Shown one piece after another: positions 1-5,772 of a DNA stretch of 9,397 nt. A program made the translations under genes and the position numbers. Numbering within the stretch: the first letter of the stretch is position 1; every line of letters begins with the position of its first letter. The stretch is from Anaerolineales bacterium. Its GTDB lineage: Bacteria > Chloroflexota > Anaerolineae > Anaerolineales > DRMV01. The notes under the pieces are model-generated. The model saw nothing but the letters and a program-made list of their open reading frames with translations, searched no databases and was not told where the DNA came from. Location: the NCBI GenBank assembly GCA_027026295.1, contig JALVOR010000325.1, positions 1 to 9,397 on the forward strand. The letters run 5' to 3'.

Positions 1-120
1 TTAGAGGCTTACCGCTTACGAACTGGCGTGAGTTGGCTTGAGGCAAAACAAAGCATCATCCGTCAAGCCTTGCGCCATTATCTCGCCCAGCCCACCATAA
101 CCCTCGCAGCAACTGCGTAA
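1..120 (+). CDS. 3' end of an unrecognised gene (partial)
   Basis: The first frame is open from base 1 to a TAA at 118-120 and gives 39 residues, beginning LEAYRLRTGVSW and ending TITLAATA. The start lies outside the window. The tail has a basic, amphipathic stretch (AKQSIIRQALRHYL) but no motif that names a family. A transposase C-terminus is possible, but nothing here supports it specifically. The short hydrophobic tail and the promoter/terminator-like structure 8 bases after the stop fit the end of a real gene. The hairpin at 157-207, which ends in a T run, could terminate this gene's transcript. Confidence 0.45.
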   Translation, partial: LEAYRLRTGVSWLEAKQSIIRQALRHYLAQPTITLAATA

Positions 121-127
121 CTCCTAC

Positions 128-156
128 TTGTAAATTTCCCCGTTCCGTGCTACAAT
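128..156 (+). promoter_or_regulatory. Sigma70-type promoter for hairpin RNA 1
   Basis: A -35 box TTGTAA (128-133) and a -10 box TACAAT (151-156) are separated by 17 bases. Transcription would begin around 161-163, inside the left arm of the hairpin that starts at 157. No ORF follows in a usable position, so the predicted product is the hairpin itself. The match is seen in sequence; its activity is inferred. Confidence 0.5.
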
Positions 157-207
157 AAAAACGCAAGCGTGCTGGGTGCCCCCCTCACTCAGTGCGCTTG
201 CGTTTTT
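157..207 (+). ncRNA. C-loop hairpin 1: candidate tiny RNA, also a terminator
   Basis: Bases 157-178 pair along all 22 positions with 186-207, around a 7-base loop CCCCCCT (179-185). Three pairs are G.U when read as plus-strand RNA. They would be C.A mismatches on the minus strand, so the fold favours plus-strand RNA. The right arm ends in CGCTTGCGTTTTT, the form of an intrinsic terminator. With the promoter at 128-156, the transcript would be about 45 nt, nearly all hairpin. The central 21 bases (172-192) are identical to 285-305 in hairpin 2. A plain terminator of the upstream gene is the simplest alternative, but it does not explain the shared core or the promoter. Confidence 0.45.
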
Positions 208-223
208 AACGCCCCGCGAGTAA

Positions 224-242
224 ATTGCAACAGAACTGCAAT
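224..242. promoter_or_regulatory. Inverted repeat, possible operator
   Basis: ATTGCA (224-229) and TGCAAT (237-242) form a perfect 6-7-6 inverted repeat just upstream of, and partly overlapping, the expected -35 region for the -10 box at 264-269. The spacing would suit a dimeric regulator. Nothing identifies the protein, and a 6-bp repeat can arise by chance. Confidence 0.25.
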
Positions 243-263
243 GTTTTAAATTTGTGTTTGGTG

Positions 264-269
264 TATACT
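264..269 (+). promoter_or_regulatory. -10 box for hairpin RNA 2
   Basis: TATACT lies 7 bases before G276, so a normal start would fall at the foot of hairpin 2. The matching -35 region (241-246, ATGTTT) is weak, and the nearby inverted repeat at 224-242 could bind an activator or repressor. The placement relative to the hairpin mirrors that of the promoter before hairpin 1. Confidence 0.35.
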
Positions 270-274
270 ATAGT

Positions 275-315
275 CGTCGGACGCCTGGGTGCCCCCCTCA
301 CTCAGGCGTCTGACG
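275..315 (+). ncRNA. C-loop hairpin 2: candidate tiny RNA
   Basis: Bases 275-291 pair along all 17 positions with 299-315, around loop CCCCCCT (292-298). Two pairs are G.U in the plus sense. The inner stem and loop (285-305) are identical to 172-192, while the outer stem is a different sequence that still pairs completely. The structure ends 3 bases before the stop of the minus-strand hydrolase gene. Only a weak T-rich stretch (CTTTAATT) follows, so a plus-strand transcript might read on antisense to the hydrolase 3' end. On the minus strand it has no T run and two mismatches, so it is a poor terminator for the hydrolase. Confidence 0.4.
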
Positions 316-317
316 CT

Positions 318-1742
318 TTAATTCGCCCAGCGCGCTTGCTGAGTGTTTTCTTTTTCCTCAGGCAGCAAATCCACCGAGATATCGCGCGCTTCAACGGCTG
401 CACGAGCGCGATCGAGTTGCCACAGAATGTAGCGCACCCGCTGGGACATTGCTGTGGCAAGGTTGAGCAACAGGCGCGTACCCAACACTGCGTCGTCTTC
501 CGACACCGCCAGCAGGCGGTCACGGGAAAGCGCCAGCACCGTCGCTCCTTCAGGGCCGGCAACCAAATCGGCGGTACGAGGCTCCTGGTCGAGCACGGCG
601 AGTTCACCGCTCATCCGCCCGGGGGGCAACACAGCCAACCGCTGGGGGGCGTTTTTCGTGGCTCTGCCACGGCGGTCGCTCCACACCTCGATGGTGCCTT
701 CCCAAACGATGAAGAGTTCATCGCCCACTTCGTCGGTGCGCGCCAGCACCTCGCCAGCCCGCAATTTGCGCACTTCAAACTGGGCTGCCAGCCGAATGCG
801 CTGGGCATCGTTCAACCCGCGCCCCAGGTCAGCGTGCGCCAGGAAGCGGGCGACTTCTTCCACGCGGCTCAGTTCTTTGGGGTGCATGGGCAACAGCCAC
901 GGGCTGGCCTGCGGCAGCCCCAGATACGAGGCAATCAAATGACGGGTCTGGTCAGGGCGCTCAAAGTGCGGCCAATGGCCGGCTTTGGGAAGGATGCGGA
1001 GATCGGCTTCTTCCCACTCATCGGCAATCACCCCGGCGTCGCGCAAGGGGACGGTGTTGTCTTCAGCCCCCCACAACACCAAACCGGGCACGTGCAACGC
1101 CTTCAGGCGTCCGGTGAGGTCGTTTTCCCGCATGGCGAAATAACATTGGGCGCGCGCCTTGCCTTGCCCAGGGCGGCGGGCGTCTTCCCGCAGGCGGCGG
1201 TAGTCGCGCTCGGTGATGCCAGTGCGCTCGGCAAAGGAAGCCGGGCGCATCAGCCGGTCGGTGATGCCCACAAAGGCGCGCTCCACGCCCCACACGATCA
1301 ACTGCCCCAGCCCAAAGCGTTCCAGCATGGTCACCGGCGAAACGAAAAGATTGATAAAGGTGGAAAGTTTACCCGTCACGGTAGGGTCGAGCAACACAAG
1401 GCGCTCGACAAGCACAGGGGATTTCAGCGCCAGGGTCAACCCAATCATGCCGCCCATGGAATGCCCCACATACACCACCGGCCCTTCGCTCACCTGCGAG
1501 ATGAGTTCCGCCAGCAGGTCGGCATAGGCTTCAATGGTGGCGCGAAAAGGGAACGGGGGTGATTTGCCGTAGCCGGGCAGGTCCACAGCAATGCAGTGGA
1601 AACGCTGGCTGAGCATGCCAATTAGCGGCGAGAGCGCATACCATGAACTGCTCCAGCCATGCACCAGCAGCGCCGTTTGATATTGTGGCGGCCCTTCCTC
1701 GACGACGTGAACGGCCTGACCGTTGATTACATACACGCTCAT
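318..1742 (-). CDS. Alpha/beta-hydrolase fused to a cyclic-nucleotide-binding domain
   Basis: The product is 474 residues, counted from the ATG at 1742. That start has GGGAG six bases upstream; an in-frame ATG at 1757 has no ribosome binding site. Residues about 20-280 are an alpha/beta-hydrolase: oxyanion HG (28-29), nucleophile elbow GHSMGG with Ser95, acid Asp228 in WGAEDNTVP, and His256 in AGHWPHFE. Residues about 290-430 are a cyclic-nucleotide-binding (cNMP/CRP-type) domain with the phosphate-binding cassette pattern GELAVLDQEPRTADL, whose Glu and Arg are the usual ligand contacts. There is no signal peptide, so it is probably cytoplasmic. The substrate is unknown. An esterase, lipase or C-C hydrolase gated by cAMP or cGMP is inferred from the domain pair. 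It is a single-gene unit, divergent from the Rossmann protein gene. Confidence 0.9.
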   Translation of the reverse strand: MSVYVINGQAVHVVEEGPPQYQTALLVHGWSSSWYALSPLIGMLSQRFHCIAVDLPGYGKSPPFPFRATIEAYADLLAELISQVSEGPVVYVGHSMGGMIGLTLALKSPVLVERLVLLDPTVTGKLSTFINLFVSPVTMLERFGLGQLIVWGVERAFVGITDRLMRPASFAERTGITERDYRRLREDARRPGQGKARAQCYFAMRENDLTGRLKALHVPGLVLWGAEDNTVPLRDAGVIADEWEEADLRILPKAGHWPHFERPDQTRHLIASYLGLPQASPWLLPMHPKELSRVEEVARFLAHADLGRGLNDAQRIRLAAQFEVRKLRAGEVLARTDEVGDELFIVWEGTIEVWSDRRGRATKNAPQRLAVLPPGRMSGELAVLDQEPRTADLVAGPEGATVLALSRDRLLAVSEDDAVLGTRLLLNLATAMSQRVRYILWQLDRARAAVEARDISVDLLPEEKENTQQARWAN

Positions 1743-1777
1743 TGTCAACTCCCGCATTGCAGAAACAGGCTTGCTTC

Positions 1778-1806
1778 AGTGTACATCAAAACCCCTGAAA
1801 ACTCAA
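1778..1806 (-). promoter_or_regulatory. Promoter of the hydrolase-cNMP gene
   Basis: On the minus strand, TTGAGT (1801-1806) and TACACT (1778-1783) are separated by 17 bases, with TG directly before the -10 box. The start would fall near 1771 and give a leader of about 30 bases carrying the GGGAG site. Confidence 0.55.
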
Positions 1807-1871
1807 CGAAGGCTTTGCAGCGCGCATTCGTCCCGGCTTCCCCAAAACCGGCAAAATTGCCCAAAATCGCC

Positions 1872-1918
1872 AACGCATCTTGCTGTCACTTGCGTTAGCG
1901 GGCGTTTTTGAGTATCCT
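1872..1918 (+). promoter_or_regulatory. Promoter of the Rossmann protein gene with overlapping inverted repeat
   Basis: TTGCGT (1890-1895) and TATCCT (1913-1918) are 17 bases apart, which places the start near 1925 and leaves a leader of about 45 bases. An inverted repeat, AACGCA (1872-1877) with TGCGTT (1891-1896), overlaps the -35 box and could be a repressor site. The promoter is moderately supported; the operator is weak. Confidence 0.45.
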
Positions 1919-1970
1919 AATGATGCTGGCGCATGTCGTCGGTTTAACCCACGATAAAAAGGAGTGTTCT

Positions 1971-3662
1971 GTGGACATTCAAGGCAAACACGTCTTGATC
2001 TTAGGCGGTTATGGGCTGGTTGGGCGCGCTGTGGCGCGCGAAATCCTTCCCCACCGCCCTGCGCGCCTGGTCATCGCTTCCCTTCGCAAGGCGGAAGCCG
2101 AAGAAGCCGTGCAGCAGTTGAAGGCCGAATTCCCCGACAGCCCCACGCAGATCTTGCCCGCGTGGGGCGATGTTTTCCTACGCGCCGAGTGGCAGCGGGA
2201 AGACATCCTGCCCCGCAAGGCGGTGCTGGCCGACCCGGAGGCCCGCGGACGCCTCATCGATGATATCCTGGGCAGTCTGACCGACGAAATTCTGGCGTCC
2301 TCGCTGCTCTACCAACTCATCACCGGCACGTGGGGCAACCTCGGCGGCCTGCCTGCCCACATTGTGGTGGACTGCATGAACACCGCCACGGTGGTGGCAT
2401 ATCAAGACACTTACACCACCGCACGCCACCTCAAAGCCCAACTTGCGAAATCACAAGCAGAAGTAGACTGGCACGCGGAAGTCGAGCATTTGCTGGCTTC
2501 CCTCTATATTCCCCAACTGGTGCGGCATGTGCAGATTTTCCACGCGGCGATGAAGCGCGCCGGCACCCAGGCGTATGTCAAGGTCGGCACCAGCGGCACC
2601 GGCGGCATGGGGCTGAACATTCCCTACACCCACGGCGAGGAAAAGCCTTCCCGCGTACTAATGTCAAAGGCGGCGGTTGCCGGGGCGCAAACCCTGCTCA
2701 CCTACCTGATGGCGCGCACGCCCGACGGCCCCACCGTGGTCAAGGAAATCAAGCCCACGGCAATGATTGGCTGGAAGCAAATTGGCTACGGCCCCATCAA
2801 GCGGCACGGGCGCCCTTACCAACTTTACGACTGCCCGCCCGAAAAAGCGGTTTCGGTGCACGACAAAGCCAACCTTACCCCCCAGGGCGATTTCGGCGAA
2901 AAGCAAGATAGCGTGCTGGAAGCCGTTTACATCAACACCGGCGAGAACGGCCTCTTTGCCGCCGCCGAATTTGCCATGATTACCGCCCTCGGGCAGATGG
3001 AATCCGTCACCGCCGAAGAGATCGCCCACAACGTGGTGTGGGAAATCATGGGCGGCAACACCGGCAAGGACGTCATCGCAGCCTTAGACGGTGCGACCAT
3101 GGGCCCCACCTACCGCGCGGCCTATTTGCGGGGTGCGGCCATCAAGCGCCTGCGCCAACTGGAAGCCGAGCACGGCGAATCGGTAGCCTTCGAGATTCTG
3201 GGCCCGCCGCGGCTTTCCAAACTGCTCTTCGAGGCACACCTGCTCAAGCGGGTTTACGGCACCATCGACAAGGCGCTGGAACCCACCCCCGAGGAAGCCG
3301 CCGCAGCGCTGGAAGCCGTCGTCAGAGAAGACGCCCAACTGCGGCAGAAAATCCTCTCGGTGGGCATCCCGATTTTGCTTTCCGACGGCGAACACATGCT
3401 GCGGGGGCCCATCCTCAAAGCCGAAACTGCCGAGCAGGGCTGGGTTGACCTCACGCCCGCCAACATAGCGCACTGGCAACAGCGCCTGCAAATGCTGCTC
3501 GACGAAATCCGCCTGCAAACCGGCGGCGACACTTCCTCGCGCTACGACCGCATTTACCCCGCCACCCGCGAATGGGATGCCAACGCCCTCGCCATTTCCC
3601 CGGGCGAACTGGTGGGCTGGCTGCTCAACACCGAAGAGCGAGGCTTCCGCTTCAAGCGTTAG
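1971..3662 (+). CDS. Large NAD(P)-binding Rossmann-fold protein, epimerase/short-chain dehydrogenase-like
   Basis: The product is 563 residues, counted from the GTG at 1971, which has AAAAAGGAG six bases upstream. An in-frame ATG at 1908 lies before the predicted transcription start and lacks a site, so it was not chosen. Residues 7-18 (HVLILGGYGLVG) are a beta-strand and dinucleotide-binding glycine loop. A segment at 228-240 containing MSKAAVAGAQ resembles the active-site helix of short-chain dehydrogenases, but the Tyr expected four residues before Lys233 is Val229. The classical YxxxK chemistry is therefore not evident. The protein is about twice the usual length of such dehydrogenases, and the C-terminal half (300-563) matches no domain I can name. 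It has no signal peptide or membrane segment. The substrate is unknown. It is transcribed alone and followed by a strong terminator. Confidence 0.85.
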   Translation: MDIQGKHVLILGGYGLVGRAVAREILPHRPARLVIASLRKAEAEEAVQQLKAEFPDSPTQILPAWGDVFLRAEWQREDILPRKAVLADPEARGRLIDDILGSLTDEILASSLLYQLITGTWGNLGGLPAHIVVDCMNTATVVAYQDTYTTARHLKAQLAKSQAEVDWHAEVEHLLASLYIPQLVRHVQIFHAAMKRAGTQAYVKVGTSGTGGMGLNIPYTHGEEKPSRVLMSKAAVAGAQTLLTYLMARTPDGPTVVKEIKPTAMIGWKQIGYGPIKRHGRPYQLYDCPPEKAVSVHDKANLTPQGDFGEKQDSVLEAVYINTGENGLFAAAEFAMITALGQMESVTAEEIAHNVVWEIMGGNTGKDVIAALDGATMGPTYRAAYLRGAAIKRLRQLEAEHGESVAFEILGPPRLSKLLFEAHLLKRVYGTIDKALEPTPEEAAAALEAVVREDAQLRQKILSVGIPILLSDGEHMLRGPILKAETAEQGWVDLTPANIAHWQQRLQMLLDEIRLQTGGDTSSRYDRIYPATREWDANALAISPGELVGWLLNTEERGFRFKR

Positions 3663-3682
3663 TTTGCTTTGCACGCAACGTG

Positions 3683-3714
3683 AAAAAACGGTCGGGGTTT
3701 CCCGACCGTTTTTT
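3683..3714 (+). terminator. Intrinsic terminator after the Rossmann protein gene
   Basis: A perfect 14-bp stem (AAAAAACGGTCGGG paired with CCCGACCGTTTTTT) with a 4-base loop starts 20 bases after the stop codon and ends in six Ts. The A run on the other side makes it usable from either direction. Confidence 0.9.
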
Positions 3715-3735
3715 GTTCAGTGCCGCAAAGGAAAA

Positions 3736-3898
3736 CCACAGATTACGCGGATTACGCAGACAAAAAACACAGAAGTGCACTTTAGAACGAGAGCGTTGTT
3801 GCAGGGCGGGACGGCGTCCCGTCCTACTTGGTGCCGCGGGCGCTGCCTCGGCACCCAAAAATCCACGCCTATCCGTAATTATCCGCGTTCATCCGTGG
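3736..3898. repeat. Dispersed intergenic repeat, copy A
   Basis: It starts CCACAGATTACGCGGATTA and ends in the near-complement (read inward from the right: CCACGGATGAACGCGGATAA), so it has imperfect inverted ends. Its left part, through CACAGAAGTGCAC, closely matches the copy at 5178-5308. The middle differs from the other copies: it carries two small stem-loops (CGGGAC/GTCCCG at 3807-3821 and GTGCCG/CGGCAC at 3831-3854). No protein is encoded. The rest of the gap to 3961 shows nothing recognisable. Confidence 0.7.
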
Positions 3899-3961
3899 GC
3901 TATTTCCCCACGCCGACAGTGACGAACCAGGTAACGAAGCGACGCATCACGAATCACCCAT

Positions 3962-5133
3962 TCACACCAAATACCGCAACGCCCGCGGCATATCGCTCAG
4001 GCTGCGGGCGCCTTCGGGGGTGATGACCACATCGTCTTCCACCCGCACGCCGCCGCGATGGGGCAGGTAAATGCCGGGTTCCACGGTGAAGGTCATGCCC
4101 GGTTGCAGCACATCGGGGTTGCCGCCGAAAATAAAAGGGCGCTCGTGCACATCCAGCCCCAGGCCGTGGCCGGTGCGGTGGGTGAAAAACTCGCCGTAGC
4201 CTGCTTCTTCAATGACCTTGCGGGCGGCGGCGTCCACCTCGCCCGCGGGAATGCCCGGCCTGGCGGCAGCGCGCCCGGCAGCGTTGGCTTGCAGGCACAC
4301 CTCGGTGATGTGCGCCAGTTCGGGCGCCACCTCGCCAATGGCAAACGTGCGCGTGAGGTCGGAAAAATAGCCGTGGTGGGTTGCGCCCCAGTCGATGATG
4401 AGCAAATCGCCAGGCTGAATGGGGCGGTCGGTGGGCGTGGCGTGGGGGTTGGCGCTGTTGGGACCTGCCGCCACGATGGGCTGGAAGGGCAGTTCGGGTT
4501 CCGACCCGTGGCGGCAGGTCCCAACAGCGCCAACCCCCACGCCACGATGGGCTGGAAGGGCAGTTCGGGTTCCGACCCGTGGCGGAGCAGTTGCAGCACC
4601 ACCTCGGCGGCGAGTTCTCTTTCGGTCATGCCCGCCCGGAAGGCCTGCAACGCGGCTTCCAGGGCTTGCTGGGCAATTTCCACCGCCGTTTGCATGGCGG
4701 CGAGTTCGGTTTCGTCCTTCGTTGCCCGCAGGGAAGCCAGCACCGCCGCCGCCGAGGGGAAAGTTGCCCCGGGCGCGGCCGCTTCCAGGAAACGCAGTTC
4801 CAGCACCCGCAGGTGCTCGGGTTCCACGCCAATGCGGGCACCGGCAAGCCCCAACGCCGCAATGGCCTGGCGGAAGGCTTCCCCCCACTGAGCGGGGTTG
4901 TCATCGTAGAAGAACGGCAGGATGTCGTCCCGCTCAGTCACCTTGGGGGCTTCCAGCGCGGGGAGGACGAGGGCTTGCCGCCCATCGGCGGTGAAGAAAG
5001 CGACCACCGGGCGCTCCATGAGGTGGAAATGCAGGCCGGTGAGGTAGGTGAGGGAAGGGCCGGGGTTGAGGGCGAGGGCATTGAGACGGGCATCTTGCAG
5101 CGCCTGCTGAAGGCGTATTCGGCGGGTGTTCAT
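3962..5133 (-). pseudogene. M24 family Xaa-Pro-type peptidase, frameshifted by a 71-bp insertion
   Basis: Reading from the ATG at 5133 (TGGAGG five bases upstream), the frame encodes an N-terminal creatinase-type domain and the start of the M24 domain. It then shifts at 4436-4546. The other frame carries the rest to the TGA at 3962. Removing 71 bases gives an unbroken 366-residue protein, normal for this family. In that restored protein all five metal ligands are present: Asp224 (IIDWG), Asp235 (FSDLTRTF), His299 (HRTGHGLG), Glu328 (TVEPGIY) and Glu342 (RVEDD). The intact enzyme would be a cytoplasmic two-metal exopeptidase cleaving Xaa-Pro bonds; dipeptidase versus aminopeptidase cannot be told. 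As written, the gene yields a protein truncated before the metal site. Full conservation of the active site suggests the break is recent, reversible, or an assembly error. Confidence 0.88.
4436..4585. repeat. Nested direct and inverted repeats from a 71-bp fold-back insertion
   Basis: A 46-bp direct repeat occurs at 4469-4514 and 4540-4585, offset by 71 bases. A perfect 40-bp inverted repeat pairs 4436-4475 with 4507-4546 around a 31-base spacer. The arrangement is C-B-C'-B, where C' is the reverse complement of C. The ancestral sequence would have had an 8-bp inverted repeat, CCGCCACG and CGTGGCGG, flanking B. That is what a strand needs to fold back, copy C', and realign at CGCCACG. Since 71 is not a multiple of 3, the insertion shifts the reading frame of the peptidase. 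Confidence 0.95.
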
Positions 5134-5161
5134 GGCTGCCTCCAAAGGGTGAGATGCTCCC

Positions 5162-5167
5162 ATTATA
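5162..5167 (-). promoter_or_regulatory. -10 box of the peptidase gene
   Basis: A perfect TATAAT on the minus strand lies about 28 bases upstream of the ATG at 5133. The -35 region falls inside repeat copy B and is poor (near TGCGTAA), so the promoter may be weak or activator-dependent. The presence of the box suggests the peptidase gene is, or was recently, expressed. Confidence 0.5.
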
Positions 5168-5177
5168 GCCCTTAAGA

Positions 5178-5308
5178 ACCCAGATTACGCAGGCAGAAAA
5201 CACAGAAGTGCACCTTACAAGGGCGTTCGTGTGGAGTGCGTCTTCGTACCTCTTTGCGCCTTTACGTTAAATCCGCGCCCATCTGTGATTATCGCGTTCA
5301 TCCGCGTG
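5178..5308. repeat. Dispersed intergenic repeat, copy B
   Basis: It runs from AACCCAGATTACGC to GTTCATCCGCGTG. The left part matches copy A (CACAGAAGTGCAC). The right part (AAATCCGCGCCCATCTGTG, then GCGTTCATCCG) matches the right end of copy A. The inner CTTTGCGCCTTTACGTTA is shared with copy C. It fills the gap between the peptidase promoter and the cold-shock gene terminator. Confidence 0.7.
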
Positions 5309-5318
5309 CTACGGCCTT

Positions 5319-5358
5319 AAAGCAAAACAGCCCATCCGGAGACGGGCTGTTTTGCTTT
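5319..5358 (-). terminator. Intrinsic terminator of the cold-shock gene
   Basis: A perfect 15-bp stem (AAAGCAAAACAGCCC paired with GGGCTGTTTTGCTTT) with a 10-base loop lies 16 bases past the cold-shock gene stop. The A/T-rich outer stem provides a short U tract in either direction. Confidence 0.8.
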
Positions 5359-5374
5359 TGTGTGCTGTCTGGGT

Positions 5375-5584
5375 TTACAGAGGCACAACGTTGGCAGCCT
5401 GGAGACCTTTAGGGCCTTGCTCGATGGAGAACTCCACCTTCTGGCCTTCTTCCAGGGAACGGTAGCCGTCCATCTGGATGGCGCTGTAGTGAACAAAGAC
5501 ATCTTCGCCATCTTCACGGCCAATAAAGCCGAAGCCTTTGGTGGCGTTGAACCATTTCACGGTACCTACAAAACGTTCGGACAT
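5375..5584 (-). CDS. csp: Cold-shock domain protein (CspA family)
   Basis: The product is 69 residues, a single cold-shock domain of normal length. It starts at the ATG at 5584, with AGGAG eight bases upstream. The RNA-binding motifs are intact: RNP1-like KGFGFIG (16-22) and RNP2 VFVHY (29-33), with the aromatic WFN at 11-13. Such proteins bind single-stranded RNA or DNA in the cytoplasm and melt RNA structure, at low temperature or as general RNA chaperones. The gene stands alone with its own promoter, a leader of about 95 bases and a terminator. Confidence 0.97.
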   Translation of the reverse strand: MSERFVGTVKWFNATKGFGFIGREDGEDVFVHYSAIQMDGYRSLEEGQKVEFSIEQGPKGLQAANVVPL

Positions 5585-5679
5585 GCTAACTATCTCCTTA
5601 CAAAAAAATTGCAGCGGCCCTTGGCCGCCGCCTTGGGGGTATTGCTCTTTGGCTGCGGGTGTTCCGTGCCTCCGATGCA
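5585..5679 (-). promoter_or_regulatory. Structured 5' leader of the cold-shock gene
   Basis: From the predicted start near 5679, the leader is about 95 bases. It contains a compact GC hairpin, GCGGCC-AAG-GGCCGC (5614-5628), about 30 bases before the start codon, followed by an unstructured T-rich stretch and the AGGAG site. Long structured leaders are known to make cspA-type mRNAs temperature-responsive. That this one does so is inference. Confidence 0.4.
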
Positions 5680-5685
5680 AAAAAG

Positions 5686-5714
5686 AGGATAACACCAACA
5701 GAGATGGAAGTCAA
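5686..5714 (-). promoter_or_regulatory. Promoter of the cold-shock gene
   Basis: On the minus strand, TTGACT (5709-5714) and TATCCT (5686-5691) are separated by 17 bases. This is a strong sigma70 match, back to back with the plus-strand consensus promoter at 5739-5766. Confidence 0.7.
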
Positions 5715-5738
5715 GAAAAAACGATGCGATGAGGCCGT

Positions 5739-5766
5739 TTGACACCCCAATGCCCTCCACTATAAT
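5739..5766 (+). promoter_or_regulatory. Perfect-consensus promoter with no convincing protein gene
   Basis: TTGACA (5739-5744) and TATAAT (5761-5766) both match the sigma70 consensus exactly, with a 16-base spacer. The predicted start is near 5773. No ORF with a ribosome binding site appears before 6137, and the downstream DNA is predicted to fold. Such strong promoters commonly drive stable RNA genes. Confidence 0.7.
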
Positions 5767-5772
5767 CTCGCC

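Noticed and set aside
172..305. The two identical 21-base cores as a short CRISPR array
   Set aside because: There are only two copies, 113 bases apart, each inside its own longer hairpin, with no regular spacers and no cas genes.
275..315. Hairpin 2 as the terminator of the minus-strand hydrolase gene
   Set aside because: On that strand the stem has two C.A mismatches and no T run follows it.
225..1562. A 445-codon open frame on the plus strand opposite the hydrolase gene
   Set aside because: The minus strand here encodes a protein with a full catalytic triad and a cNMP domain; the plus frame has no recognisable domain and no ribosome binding site. Long antisense frames are expected in GC-rich coding DNA.
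4058..4891. A 277-codon plus-strand open frame opposite the peptidase
   Set aside because: It is the mirror of a conserved M24 gene, contains duplicated segments only because of the 71-bp insertion, and has no motif of its own.
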